From Selaginella moellendorffii (lineage: Eukaryota; Streptophyta; Lycopodiopsida; Selaginellales; Selaginellaceae), in NCBI RefSeq assembly GCF_000143415.4, contig NW_003314271.1, positions 1,471,566-1,535,565 on the forward strand: a DNA stretch of 64,000 bases, in the 5' to 3' direction. Both the position numbers and the translations under genes were made by a program. Numbering within the stretch: position 1 is the stretch's first letter; every line of letters starts with the position of its first letter. This document shows, piece after piece, positions 23,150-36,100 of this stretch. Below the pieces are notes generated by a model that did no database searches, was not told the origin of the DNA, and saw nothing but the letters and a program-made list of their open reading frames with translations.

Positions 23150-23443
23150 TGTCTCAACCAAAAACAAGGTTCATGGGACTTCGACCTTGAACCCAGGGCT
23201 GCATCAGAGCGATAGATTAAATCATGCACAGCATATAGTATATGCTAGCAGTTAGAACCGCTAGCTTTTCAAAGGGGGGAATTTGAATTGTGGATCCCTA
23301 TCTCCATTCCATCATTTTTCTTATCAATACATAGCATTCTTTTACTTGTGCTTCTTCTCAACCCTTGGAGATTGGGCCTTTTTCTCTTTTGTTTTCTTAC
23401 TAACAATAGATTTCCAGCGAAGAGGAGTTTTCACACTTCTTCA
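23150..23443 (+). repeat. 3' LTR of the Tat-like element
   Basis: TGTCTCAACC...CTTCA, followed by the duplicated CCACC at 23444-23448. It is slightly longer than the 5' LTR because of an indel near its start. Confidence 0.85.
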
Positions 23444-24983
23444 CCACCACAGCTAGTTGCTCTCCCGGAAGTAGAAAAGGAATTACGAGCAAGAAGTCAC
23501 GCTCCACCAGCTTGTGTTCTAGTCTCAAGTTCCACCTGCAAGATGCGACAAATTATAATTTCAACAACCGGATAGAACTATCTGAAGCTACCTGAAGCTC
23601 GAATCAATCTCTAGGTATGGATCATCGAGAGAACATTGTGCTAGGGAGCTGGGGTGAGAAAGATCATCTCGGCATGCTCCAGCTCTCCAAGATGAAAGAA
23701 ATATCCAAGCAGCTGGTTCCAGGACAAAATATCATGTGGCAGCATTCTCTCCAAGATCGTGCTCATATCTCGGCCATGACAAACAGATTCCACACCGCAT
23801 ACACAATCTAGGTACCTTCAAACAAAAGACTTCACTCTCTCGAGAACAAGAACATTGCAAGGGAATTCCCAGAACTTACAATCAACTTAACTTGGGGCTT
23901 CTTCTCAACCTGGTGGACGTGTGCAACAGCTACAGCTTCTCCCTTATGGGAGCACAGAGAAGCCTCTTGTTGACCTGGTGGACGCAAGCAATGGCAGCAG
24001 CTTCTTCCAGCTGTACAAGAGCCCTAAAGATTCGAGCTTGGCCTTGATCTTTTGCTTGCTCGAACTTGATTGCTCTCTCTCTTTTTTCCACATCAGGGAG
24101 GAAAATGCAAGGCATTGGGAAGCAATTTAGAGCAGGGAGATCATTGCTCTCACAGATCATAAATGCCTCAGAACATGCCCAGAAGGGACATCCGCAACAA
24201 GTGCTTTAAGTGATGGGAGGACTAGAGGAAAAGCCCATCTAGCTTTGGAATGCAATGATAAATGTTGACGATGTCTAGGAACTTTGACGAGGCCATGGAG
24301 ATGTTTAAGATGATCCCGAAACACTGAGATGAAGTGTCATGGAACCCCCTAGTCACTGCATTTGCCTTCAAGGGGGATTTTGAGGCAATATCAAGTTTGT
24401 AGTCCAAAATGCCCAAGACACTTCATTGTTTTCTGATGGCAATGGCATGTTCTTGCTACCACGGCCCTCTGCTTTTGGAGCGTTATCAGCTGGGGGGTAG
24501 CTAGAATGTATGCCATCATTAGAGAAGATTTGAAAGTGATGGGGGTGCTTGAAAGTGATGGGGGTGCCTGAGTGGCTGATTGTCCAGACCATGGTCCCAA
24601 TAGGGAAAGGGCACAGCAAGAATATTGAGACCCTTAGAAGATTATTTTCAAGGTTGTAGGAGCAACACCAAGAAGGCTTAGCATCAACAACTTCAACACT
24701 TTTTAGTTAGCGGGATTCATCCGGACAATCGTCATCACTCATTGATTTTCTTGGATGCACTATTTCTTGGTGCATATAGAAGCGTGTTTGGTGATGATGC
24801 CAGAAAGCTCAACCAAGAGGCAATGAAGTTGCGAAGGCTTTAGAATGTTTTGCATATTGCACAGAGGCACTCCAAGAGCAAAACCAGGCACTCCAGGCAG
24901 CACTCTAGGGGCAAAACCAAGCACTCCAGGTGACACTCCAGGGGCAAATCTAGGCACTCCAGGCAATACTCAACCAGGCACTC
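23444..24983 (+). repeat. Tandem unit 1, middle part with PPR-like fragment
   Basis: Resumes unit 1 after the Tat-like element. It matches 34276-35790 and 39843-41360. Around 24190-24460 one frame carries degraded PPR-type sequence equivalent to WLWNAMIQMLTMS, NFDEAMEMFRMIPKH and DEVSWN in sister units. It ends in imperfect repeats of ggcactccaggggcaaaacc (about 24860-24980), where the LINE inserted. Confidence 0.75.
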
Positions 24984-25971
24984 CAAGACGTGGTTGGGAA
25001 AAGGTGGAAGACAAGTGTCAGACCGCACCATGCCAAGGCCCGAAGGACCCAAGAGAGCAAGGTGACTTGGGAATTGAGCGGGAACAAGACGGCTGCTCCA
25101 CACAAGGAAAGGTGGTAAAGGAAATCCCGCACACAGAAGCCTCTAAGACAGAGCCTCGCACCAGAGATTTAGGGAAACGAGTTGGAACAACGCTAGATGT
25201 CAAGGTGACAGCAAAGTCAGTCAAGCTGGGTGAGACACTCAGCTAGGTGGTGGCAGCTAGAAAAGAAGAACTACACAATAGGGCAGTGATTGCAGTATTC
25301 AAGGGGAAGTTATCCACTGGCCGCATGAACATGGAATGGTTGAATGCTACGTTGGAGCAGAGGATTACAATCAAGAACCTGCTCCCACACGGACATGGAT
25401 GCTACATAGTGGTGTTTGAGACAGAGGAGGCACGAGCTCGGGCAGAGGTGCTACATGGACTCATCGACGATAGCTAGGTGGTGTCTTTTCACCTATGGAT
25501 TCCAAGGTTCACGGCAGACGACCAGGCATGCCTGAAGAGGGGAAGTGTCCCACTTAACGTGGTGTTGTGGGACATCCCAATGGAGATGAGGGTCAAAGAG
25601 GTGATAAGAGAGCTTGTCGAGGGAAGCATCGGGCAGATCACCTCGGGCCTAGACACCATGGATGCAGAGGGTATCCGGGGCCCTGTCAGGCTTAAGGTCT
25701 TTGTCTCGTCCCCAGAAAAACTTCCTACAAATATAGCAGTCTTGGGATAGTATGTTCGTATATAGGTAGAAAACGCAGCACCACGCTGTGGTTTTTGCCT
25801 ACAGTCCAGGCATAGCAAGAATGCGTGCATGACCAAACGTCCCAAGCTTGCTCCAGGAAGTCCCTTTGAACTCCCAGAGGTTGTGGAGAAGCAACTGAAG
25901 CAACATCCTCCAAAGCAGGCTCCACACATCCGGTTCCCAAGTGCACCACCTTTCTCTGGACCTAATTCATA
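24984..25971 (+). pseudogene. LINE ORF1 (RNA-binding gag-like protein)
   Basis: One frame runs through the region with TAG stops at 25244, 25475 and 25748 and another just after. The first two precede Val-Val and look like TGG (Trp) changed to TAG. A CCHC knuckle CGFCLQSRHSKNAC lies near 25790-25835. The frame ends at TAG near 25969-25971. Plant L1 ORF1 proteins are nucleic-acid chaperones with this kind of knuckle. Confidence 0.75.
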
Positions 25972-26329
25972 GCCCAGAATGTTTGAGAGCCCGATCGCTG
26001 AAAAGGATGGTGAAGGTTTTCAGCAAGTTCTTCCTCGGACGGTGAACATGGCAGTCAGATGGATCCCACCCAGGAGAGAACTGACAACCACAGAGGCAGG
26101 AGACTGGCTGATGTACCGAGGGCACACAGCTTTCCCAGAGGTCATCACGCTTGGCAATTATCAGACCTGAATGGAACGCGCCATCACAAAGTGGACAGGA
26201 TTTTTAGAATACACAGTGCGGGGCTTCTCCTGGACCAAGTACAAGGGGAGGCTCACTGCAGTATAGACCATCTCCTCGGAATGGAGGGCTAGGCCTAGTA
26301 GCACGGTTTTCTCCTGGAAATACGTTGCC

Positions 26330-29300
26330 CCATAACCACGCTCACAGTGCTCACGTGGAACTGTCGGGGACTCAGCTCTGACGACAGCAAACTCAACAAG
26401 AGAGTACAACTCAAGTCCCACATCCGGGAGATTGGCTTAGAGGGGAGGATCGACATACTGTGCATCCAAGAGCACAAGATGGTGAAGGCTCCAGACTTCA
26501 ACCTGGGCATGCGTGGGAGAATCTGGTGAAATCCAGCCATGCAAGCGAGAATATGGTGTGGAGGAGGAACAGCAATCATCATCTCTACTAAGTGGTCAGC
26601 ACATGTACGCGACCATAGGGTGCTGGTTCTGGGGAAAGCACAGCTGTTGGTCATACACCTCCACTTTGGGTGTGTTGGGATTGTCAACGTGTATGCACCC
26701 ACTCGAAGAAGGGAGCGCGCACAGATGTGGACAGATATCCAGCAGAGCACTCAAGGAGTGGCAGACGAGTGGCTTGTGGTAGGAGACTTCATCATGGTGG
26801 AGGTTTTGAGTGACTGATGAGGTTCACTGGAAACCATTCAAGGGAGAGAGAGAAAGAATTGGACAGTGCTAGTCGAAGCCCTGGGAGTCTTGGACCTCCA
26901 GCATGCAGAGGGATTCACTACACACTCCCACCCATTCACGAGACGCCAATCGACGGGGTGCCAGGCTCGACTGGACAGGATTTATGCCTCTACCAAGCTA
27001 CGATAAGATGGAGGGGGACTCAAAACGTGGCCCGCGTTTGCCACCTTTTTAGACCACGACCCACTCCGAGGCATTCTCAAGCTACAAGCGGTGAAGGGAA
27101 CGGGGGTGCAGAGGAAGATTACCAAAGCCACAATGGCCAACCCGGTAGCAATGAAGCTCGTCCGGGAAGCACTAGTCAGCAACAAAGGGGAACTCGTCTC
27201 AACACTAGGCACTTGCTCCACTAAGCTCCGAGAAAGGCAAGCAGCACTCAAAGGGGAAGTCTTGAAAGAGGTGAGACTGGCGAGACAAAAGGTGGCGGCA
27301 GCCCAGAGAATGGTCCTACATGCAAACAAGGCCAGATGGACAGCAACATTGGATGAGAGGGAAGCCGAGCTGCAGGACAAGGAATATGCAGCATGGAGTG
27401 CTGGACTCCGTACCATGGAGGATAGTTGGGTGATGAATGAGCGGCTTCTCAACAAAGCCTTCTACAAAGGGATCTGTCCAATCACCGACTCCCCCCCGAT
27501 CCTAGGACTGAGGAAGGACGACAGAGAAGTGGTAGAGGACCAATAGGGAATGCAGGGGCTAGCACAGGAATTTTACCAGAAGCTGTACATGGCCAAACCC
27601 TGGTCCTAGGATAGGAGAGACACCGCAACCAGAGTGCTGTCCACTCTTCCACATAGAGTTCCCGACAAATATCTGGAGATGCTGGTGGTCGACTTTTCTT
27701 TGGAAGACCTCCACCAAGCCTTGGAGCAGCTGAACAATGACAAGATGCCAGGTATTGGACGGCCTCCTTCTGACATTCTATGAGGAGTATTGGGACAACG
27801 TTGGCCTGATGCTCCTGGAGACATGGCAAGACGCACAACAAACAGGGGTGCTGCCGGGAGAGATACTGGAGGGACAAATCGCACTAATTCCGAAACGGGG
27901 TGACCTCCAGGAACTAGCGCCCCATAACCATGCTCAACAAGTCATACAAGATATATGCAAAGGCAATGGCACTCAAGCTGCAGCCAGTCATGCCCCTCAT
28001 CATCAGAGAACAACAAACTGGATTCATGCCGGGATGACAGATCGCAGAAAACATATGGACATACCTCTTGGCACAGCAGTGGGCAAACGTCTCAAATCAA
28101 CAGATTGTAGCGTGGCTACTAGACTTTGAGAAGGCCTACGATCAAGTCAATTGGGACTTCTTAGAGGATTGCATGTGGAGGATAGGGATCCCGGCAAAGA
28201 CTGTCTCGCGTATCTCACTTCTGTATAGGGGAGCTTCAAGCCGGGTCACACTGAATGGAGAGATAGGCCTGACCTTCCACTTGGGATGATCAGTGAGGCA
28301 GGGATGTCCACTCACCCCCTACCTATTCCTGATAGTAGCAGAGACACTGGGCTCTTTCCTCGCACATGGAGGGGACGTAAAAGGCCTGGTGCTACCCTCT
28401 GAATGGCTACAACTCCCAGGAACTCAAGTTGTGATGCAAGAGCTGCAAGATGGGGTGTTTGCAGATCACACTGCACTCTTCCTACTTGCCACCCCGGGGA
28501 ACCTGGATGCAGCAAGGTCCAAGCTGGAGATCTTCAACATGGCAGCAAGGGCAACCATAAACTGGAACAAGTCAGTAGGCGTGAACTGGGGAAAGCCGGG
28601 TATCGAGACCTGGGGACAAGAGATAGGCTTTCAGTGGCTTCACCTTAGCAAAGACACTCGGTACCTCAGCATCCAGGTTGGGGTCCAATACAGTGCGGCT
28701 ACACAGGATGACATGCTTCTCAGGAGGATCCGGATTGCAGTTCAGAAATGGACACTGAGGAAACTCAGACTCCCAGCTCGGATTGTAGTGGTCAAGAGCG
28801 TGATCCTCCCCAGCATCTGGTACCACCTCTCGATTTGGCCGGTGCTGGAAACTACACTGCAAAAGGTGAGACAGATGGTGCAAACCTACATGTGGCATGG
28901 AGCATTGGCTACAGGGCGAACCATGGCCAAGGTGGCATGGCAATCTACAGCGAGGCCGCGCATTCTAGGGGGGCTTGGGATCATCAACCCCAGTGACATG
29001 GCGAAGGCGATGAAGTACAAGATCTTTCTCATAGGCTTGCAACAGGGGAGACAGCCGTGGCGACTCATGTTCTGGCAAAGCCTCCTAGCAATACGCCCCA
29101 AACACAATGCAGCCAAACTGTGGGAGGAGGACCCATGGTGACTATTCATAGAAGGACCAACACAAGTAGTGAGAGGGGGCAACTTCATCCAGAGCCTTCA
29201 TCGACTGTGGAGAGCCTTTCCGCTGGAGCAAACACCATTGACCAAGGCCGAGGAGTGGCTTAACCAGCCTTTGTTCTTCAACGCACTGTTCAAAGTGGGA

Positions 29301-30833
29301 GGTGTGACACTGGGACGAGAGACACACCACACGATCTGGAGGAAAATGCATGCAAACGGATTCCGGACAATGAAGCAACTAGCAGGAGTGATTGATAGGG
29401 ATTGGTGGCAAACAGCGAGAAGGACTCAAGTGTTTGGACCTTGGAAGCGATGCAACATCCTACTGGACATTCTGCGACTCCTCCGAGTGGTGAACGACAT
29501 GAAAGCAGGGATGAAGTGGCTGAGAAGATGCCTGCAAGTAGGGGACTTTGTGGTGATCCAGTGGCAAACAGAGTGGGAGGAACACGATGCAATGTGACGT
29601 CCACTGGGGGCATGGACTCGAGCATTCACCGTGCCTACACCAGCATGGAAAGAAGGGGACATTGAGGTGTGGTTCGTCGCCACACCAGAGCACAACATAG
29701 GATGGCCCTTTCGCATCACGAGAGGAGATGTGCTTCTCCTAATGGGTGAGAGACAAGAGATGCCGGATGTCATGGACAATGAGGTACGTGAGAGGATTTG
29801 TGTGCTTAGGTAGTCACCCAAGAGGCTGGATGTGGTGGAATCGGAAGACCTATTGGAGGGTGATGGATCATTGATATGGTGGCAACAGCAGCTACTAGAA
29901 GATCTAGACTACGACCTTGCCGCATGGCGACAAGGGATAGGAAGCTTTTTCTCCTATGCAATCTAGGAAGTGCGGAATGGACTATTGACATCGCGGGAGG
30001 AAGCAAGAGAGGAGATTCCAAAACTGTGGCAGAAGTGGATAGCACAGGGGGTCGATGCGGAGCAAGTGGTGGAACACACAATTCACTTCTGGAAGTTGCC
30101 CGTACAGGAAAAAGTGAAAGTCACCTCATGGTTGGTAGCGAACAACGGGCTCCCGGTTGGACAGCAATTCCAGGACGACGTGAGTCGTAGGTGCAGGGAG
30201 TGTGGCGAAATCGAGACAATCAAGCATGCGCTGTGGGAGTGTGACATTGCAAAGGAGGTGTGGCACCAAATCATTAAGGTAGAGAAGGAGTTGGGTGTGA
30301 CACAGAATTTCGAGGCCTGTAGTGGGGACGTGCTCCACTAGTTTGAGGAAGCGAGGGGTCCTGCTCAGGGCCCAGCTTTGGGACACATCAGGTGAAGAGG
30401 ACGACATGGCTAGGGGATTCAGGTCTGGTGGGATGTGACTGGGGCAGAGACAGGAGTCCCCATGTGGGAGGCACTTGGCCATGCTCGATGGGCGATATGG
30501 CGTGCGACCGGAGTCCAAGCCCTTTGGGAAGCATGTAACCGGGCGCACTTCGATGGGACACAGGTCAGAGTATCACAAGTACTGGTAGAGTGGTGGAGAC
30601 TTACACTGGCGGTAGTACGGCTTCACCATGCTATCCTCCAGGACAGGGGGAAGCTCGAGAGGCTCAAGGAGTGGGAGAAAGCATGGCTGCCATGTTTTGG
30701 TGAAGGAGACCACAATAAGGTTCATTGGAGATGGCGCCCCCCGGAGTCGATCTCACGGTCAGCACGAAGGGGGGACTTGGACCTAGACGCGATACAATGG
30801 AGACGACTGCAGCCACTTCTACTGCAGGCCTAG
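26330..30833 (+). pseudogene. LINE ORF2 (endonuclease-reverse transcriptase)
   Basis: The AP endonuclease opens with LTVLTWNCRGLSSDD near 26340 and includes IDILCIQEHKM, IVNVYAPTRRRERAQ and VVGDFI (expected GDFN). RT follows from about 27700: ALIPKRGDL, LLDFEKAYDQVNWDFL near 28120, SVRQGCPLTPYLF near 28290. Its catalytic box reads FADHT near 28460 where F/YADDT is expected. The C-terminal cysteine motif CRECGEIETIKHALWEC lies near 30190-30245, and the ORF ends at TAG 30831-30833. Several frameshifts and stops are present. The bases 25972-26329 form the inter-ORF region. Confidence 0.85.
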
Positions 30834-30938
30834 TCTTAATTTGGATGAGACTCCACTAGGTAGCATGAGCTTCAGGCAGCAAGCCCGGTTTTTGTATTAG
30901 TCCCCACGGGACATTGGGGAATGTACATACACGTTTCA

Positions 30939-32142
30939 TCAACCAGGCACTCTAGGGGCAAAAGCAAGGGCGAAAGAAGGGGCAAATTTCTGAGCAAGAA
31001 GCTGAGATAAGAAGTGCATTAGAAGATATGGAGAGGTGGATCTCCAGTGGCATCATTCCAAGGTGATTGAGAAAACTACAAGCCTCTTACTAATGAATCA
31101 AAAAGTTAATGAGACAGGAAAAGCTTCTATGAATTCGAGCTTATACATAGAATATGTAATGTAAATATAGGATATTATATCTATAAATATATTGATTATA
31201 TAGTAGGAAGTATACTTATTGCAAATCAAGCAGTACAAGTAGCAAAAGATCACTTAAGTTTTTTAATGAACCCTATCTTTTGCTCTTGTCAAAATCTATA
31301 TTCTCCTTGGTCTTTGAGAACACTAAACACCTAAGATTCAGCACAGTCAAGCCAACTCTTTTATACATCAAAGACACGTGCAGTAGCACCAAAGGAAAGA
31401 AGATAAAATTTCCTCCTATTTCTAATGTTTACAAAGCTTATTGATTGCACATGACACTTTGTTATGAAACCTCCTGTAGTGAGTGGTTTTGGCATGGCAG
31501 AAAATGGCTGTTTCAAAGCTTCATTGTGGTTTGCTAGAACCAAGAACATTCCATATATCACTAAGCTATTTAGTAACATTCTGATTGTTTGTCGTCTAAG
31601 TACACTATGGATGGGGACTTTATATGACAACTTTTTGGCTTTTCAAGTTGTAAAACACACAAATAGTGGCAAGCTCGTAGTTGCAAGACCAGTGAAACTC
31701 CTCTAACAAGACCTAATTGAAAATAGTAAAGTGCTTATCTATTGCATGAGGAGTTGTTACTTGCTTTTGCTTTCAATTCCAGCCTCTTTGACCTCACAAC
31801 ATAGCATTTTTCTGTGGCCTCATTCAATGCAATGCTAAGTCCTCCTTGATTGTTATTAGCTTTAATAACTTGAACTCTCACAAATTTATTATTATACAAG
31901 ATTTATTGCTGCATGATTACCAGGCACTCTGCACTAGATACCAAAGCAGATACCACCATTTTCATTCGCAGAAAAGAGAAACACTATGATTGCCTAGCAA
32001 TAGTAGACTTAAGGAACTTCCCACTATTTCTTGTTGTACATTTTGCAAGAAATATATTGCAAAATGAAAGAGAATCTCATTTGAATATTCTAAGTATGTT
32101 CTTAAACTAAGAAAATTTAGCATCAGTTTGTAGGGTTAGGGT
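30939..32142 (+). repeat. Tandem unit 1, right part
   Basis: Begins with the LINE target duplication and matches 35775-36972 of unit 2. It contains a short coiled-coil-like piece (LEDMERWISSGII near 31020), AT-rich DNA, and a block at 31360-31710 that is open on both strands in both copies. No domain is recognised. Confidence 0.75.
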
Positions 32143-33145
32143 ATGGCACAGCTGCTCTGAAAAGGAGGGGAGACTTCCTGGTGGAATCTGTAATGGATTG
32201 TTTAGGATAGAGGCGATGGCACTACACGGCCTTCTGCACCATTGTGGACATGGCACTTCAAAGGCTAGACCACAGGATCCAACGTGTATTTGGTCACACG
32301 TGCGAGCAAGGTAGAGTGTTGGGTATCAGCAGAATTGCAATGGAGGCCATTGTCTGCAAGAAACCCACGTCCTATGAAGAGCACTATGAAGGTATTTGGG
32401 ATGGCGACCTCACTTACACCAATGTTCACCTTTGCGTCGACGACTACAAGAGGGCGCCAACAACGATCGAAGAAGTCTAGGAAGAGCTCTAGCAGTAGCA
32501 GAAACAGCAGCAGCTGCAGAAGATGCCATTGTTTAGTCGACGTCTGATCAAGTACATGAGGTTAGGCATGATACCCCATGAGATTCAAGGGTGTGGCCTG
32601 GTATCGAGAAAGTTTCGGCAGGAAATGGTCTCTTAGGTGGAGCGGGACCTGTTCAGTGGTGCTGGATCACTGGAGATGCAGGCACGGCTAGTGTTTGATG
32701 CACGGATGCTGGCACATGAGTGGGAGTTTGTGTTGAGGAGTTTTGACAAGTCTAAGTCATTGGATAGATTGTTGTGGATGGACACGGACTGCTCACCTAA
32801 TGTTGAATTCAATGACGGGATGAGTCAGGAGGATTTTGATCAAGAGACTTATGATGAACTTGTTGAGGACCTGGAAGCTGCAAAGATGGTGGTGCAGAAT
32901 GGTGGCTTCAACAAGATTTGAACCTGGCCAGGGAATGCATGTGTGGATCTCTTCAACTTTCAGGTCGGGGGTGTGGTGAGCTCAAATTCAAACCTGAGAG
33001 AAACGATGAATACAATGACAACGTTGAGGATGACTTTAGCCTGGGTGAACACCCAAATAAGCAGCAAGTGAAATACAAGATGACCAAGAGAGGTTTGGGA
33101 CCTCTCAAAAGAAGTTCAAACTTTGATCCGAGCGAGGAAGAATAA
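32143..33145 (+). pseudogene. Gene A copy 2
   Basis: The most complete copy by alignment: start MAQLL, then RRGDFLV, CTIVDMALQRLDHRIQRVFG, SYEEHYEGIWDGDLTYTN, LFSRRLIKYMRLGMIPHEI, LEMQARLVFDARMLAHEWEF, DQETYDELVEDLE, and a C-terminal tail with EHPNKQQVKYKMTKRGL. Stops or frameshifts occur near 32160, 32210, 32478-32500, 32635 and 32920. No intron is present. It is homologous to the terminal exon at 63711-63992. The family is not recognised; the protein looks soluble and charged, with a Gln-rich stretch in the middle. Confidence 0.72.
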
Positions 33146-36100
33146 GAAGTAATGAGATTCTTGTAAGGTTAAATCCAATGCTGTGACTCCCAACAGTCAA
33201 TAGGGTCCACTTTATTCAACATAGGGTCTCTCACAAAGCTGGCAAAAGACAAGGACAACTTCCTGGGCTCCATTCTCCTACTTTTTTGGGCAGAAAACTA
33301 CCATGTGAGTGTTGAGGATTTCCTCACTGGAGCTGGAGCACCTTTTCTATCTAATGTATATATTGTTTGATAGAAAGATAGACTAATGATGCAAGATGGT
33401 TCACTGTTGTGTATACCTTTCCAAACAATAGTGATTGATGGATGCTAGAATTGATGCTTTATGATGGGTAGTTAACGGTTATTTTTCTTTTAGAATCTAT
33501 AGATACTCAGACTGCATTTAATGGTGTGGAGGAGAGGTAGCATTAAATCTAAAACCCTCCACACAAGATCGGAAATACCAAGGCTAGCGTATGCAGCGAA
33601 CGTGTAGGAAATTTTTCTTTTTTCTTTCTTTTCAGTCTCTAGAGAGGCTCATGCACTCATGATGTTGAGACGATGATTAAGTTCAACTCACACTAGCGGG
33701 ATTTAAGATTCCCCAACATCATCAGATATAGATTGAAGTTTTATCGAGTTCTTCTCAAGTCGTGATAGGTCATCCATGCTGAATCACCCCCAAAAACATT
33801 TTGTACACTACCAACTAGCTGTTTTTCTCTCACATAACAGCAGCAGTGGCCGAGAACAAAAGAGAGATCATAGCAAAAAAGCCAAGCATTTCTCCTTCTC
33901 GTGTCGTCACGCTGGAGTTAGCCATGCGAGCTCGGCCCTGGATCAAGCAGCCTCTCCAGCGTTGCTTCTGCAATGATGCTCGTGGCAATGGAACTTTTCC
34001 AGCGTCCAAAACATGCTTGACAAGCGTGGCTGCACTCACAGCAAGAGTCAATTTCCCCTTCAAAGAACTGCTATCATAACAAAACTGTCAAATTACAGCT
34101 TGCAACCATCAAACCGAATCCCCTCTCAGTTGCCTCGATGCAGTGATCGTGTTTGCTTTGCTTTTGCTAGACTTGCTTTGCCTAGTTGAAATATCAAACA
34201 AAGAGAGATGACAAGCCGCACCTCCTTTGCTGTATATCTGCAATTTTGACTGTCGTGATCCACTCATAAATCCTCGACCACCACAGCTAGTTGCTCTCCT
34301 AGAAGTAGAAAAGGAATTACGAGAAAGAAGTTGCACTCCACCAGCTTGCATTCTAGTCTCAAGTTCCACCTACAAGACGCGACAGATTATAATTTCAATA
34401 ATCGGATAGAACTATTTGAAGTTACCTGAAGCTCAATCTCTAGACATGGATCATTGAGAGAACATTGCACTGGGGAGCTGGGGTGAGAAAGATCATCTCA
34501 GCATGCTCCAACTCTCCAAGATTAGAGAAACATCCAAGCAGCTGGTTCTAGGACGAAATATCATGCGGTCGCATTCTCTCTAAGATCGTGCTCATATCTC
34601 AGCTGTAACAAACAGATTCCACATCGTGTACACAATCTAGGTACATTCAAACAGAAGACTTCACTCACTCGAGAACAAGAACATCACAAAGGAACTCCCA
34701 GAACTTACAATCAACATAACTTACGGCTTCTTCTCAACCTAGTGGACGTGCGCAATGTTTGCAGCTTCTTCCTTGTGGGAGCACAGAGAAGCCTCTTCCT
34801 GACCTGGTGGACACAAGCAACGGCCACAGCTTCTTCCAGCTCTACAAGAGCTTTAAAGATTCAAGCTTGGTCTTGATCTTTTGCTTGCTCGTCCTTGCTT
34901 GCTCTCTCTCTCTTTTCCACATCAGGGAGGAAAATGCAAGGCACTGGGAAGCAATTCAAAGCAGGGAGATCGTTGCTCTCACGAATCATAAATGCCTTAG
35001 AACATGCCCAGATGGGACATCTGCAGCAAGTGCTTGAAGTGATGGGAGGACTGGAGGAAAAGCCCATCTAGCTTTGGAATGCAATGATCCAAATGTTGAC
35101 AATGTCTGGGAACTTTGATGAGGCCGTGGAGATGTTTAGGATGATCCCGAAACACTGAGATGAAGTGTCATGGAACATTGCATTTGCCTTCAAGGGGGAT
35201 TTTGAGGCAACATCAAGCTTGCAGTCCAAAATGCCCAAGACACTTCATTGTTTTCTGACTGCAAAGACATGGCAATGACATGTTCTTGCTACCTTGGCTC
35301 TCTGCTTTTGGAGCATTATCAACTAGGGGGAAGCTAGAATGTATACCATCATGAGAGAAGATTTGAATGTGATGGGGGTGCTTGAGTGGACAATTGTCCA
35401 GGCTGTGGCCCCAATGGGGAAAGGGCACAGCAAGAATATTGAGACCCTTAGAAGATTATTTTCAATGTTGTAGGAGCAATGCTAAGAAGGCCAAGCATCA
35501 ACAACTTTGGCACTTTTTAGTTAGTGGGATTCATCTGGACAATCATCATCACTCATTAATTTTCTTGGATGCACTATTTCTTGGTGCATCTAGAAGCGTG
35601 TTTGTTGATGATGTCAGAAATCTCAACCAAGAGGCAATGAAGTTGTGATGGCTTCGGAATGTTTTTGCACATTGCACAGAGGCTCTCCAAGAGCGAAACC
35701 AAGCACTCCAAGCAACACTCCAGGGGCAAAACCAAGCACTCCAGGTGACACTCCAGGGGCAAAACTAAGCACTCCAGGCAGTACTCAACCAAGCACTCTA
35801 CGGGCGAAAGAAGGGGCAAATTTCTGAGCAAGAAGCCGAGATAGGAAGAAGTGCATTAGAAGATATTAAGAGGTGGATCTCTAGTGGCATCATTGCAAGG
35901 CAATTGAGAAAACTACAAGCCTCTTACCAACGAATCAAAAAGTTAAAGAGATACGAAAAGCTTCTGTGAATTCAAGCTTATACATAGAATATGTAATGTA
36001 AATATAGGATATTATATCTATAAATATAACGATTATATAGTAGGAAGTATACTTATTGCAAATCAAGTAGTAAAAGTATCACTTAAGTTTTTTAATAAAC

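Larger units (their letters stand above)
5627..23443 (+). mobile_element. Tat-like Ty3/gypsy LTR retrotransposon, defective, with two nested insertions
   Basis: Element of 17.8 kb bounded by two LTRs (5627-5914 and 23150-23443) and a CCACC target duplication. Domain order is gag with two CCHC knuckles, protease, reverse transcriptase, RNase H, integrase, then an extra ORF downstream of pol as in some Tat-lineage elements. Subtracting the chromovirus at 11608-17174 and the TG..CA element at 21139-22877 leaves about 10.5 kb. Both insertions split ORFs that resume in phase on the other side. The plus strand is rich in A and C and poor in G. Many in-frame stops fall where Trp or Arg codons are expected, so it cannot make its own proteins. 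Confidence 0.9.
24984..30938 (+). mobile_element. LINE (L1-like non-LTR retrotransposon), apparently full length but degenerate
   Basis: 5955 bp body flanked by the 14-bp duplication tcaaccaggcactc (24970-24983 and 30939-30952). The empty site is visible in unit 2 near 35785 (tcaaccaagcactc). ORF1 with a zinc knuckle is followed by ORF2 with an AP endonuclease, reverse transcriptase and C-terminal zf-RVT-type cysteine motif. There is no poly(A) tract at the 3' end (…acatacacgtttca). Confidence 0.9.

Noticed and set aside
31361-31706. Overlapping ORFs on both strands, preserved in units 1 and 2 (also 36190-36535)
   Set aside because: Preservation is explained by recent duplication. Both strands are equally open, no domain is recognised, and the flanks are noncoding.
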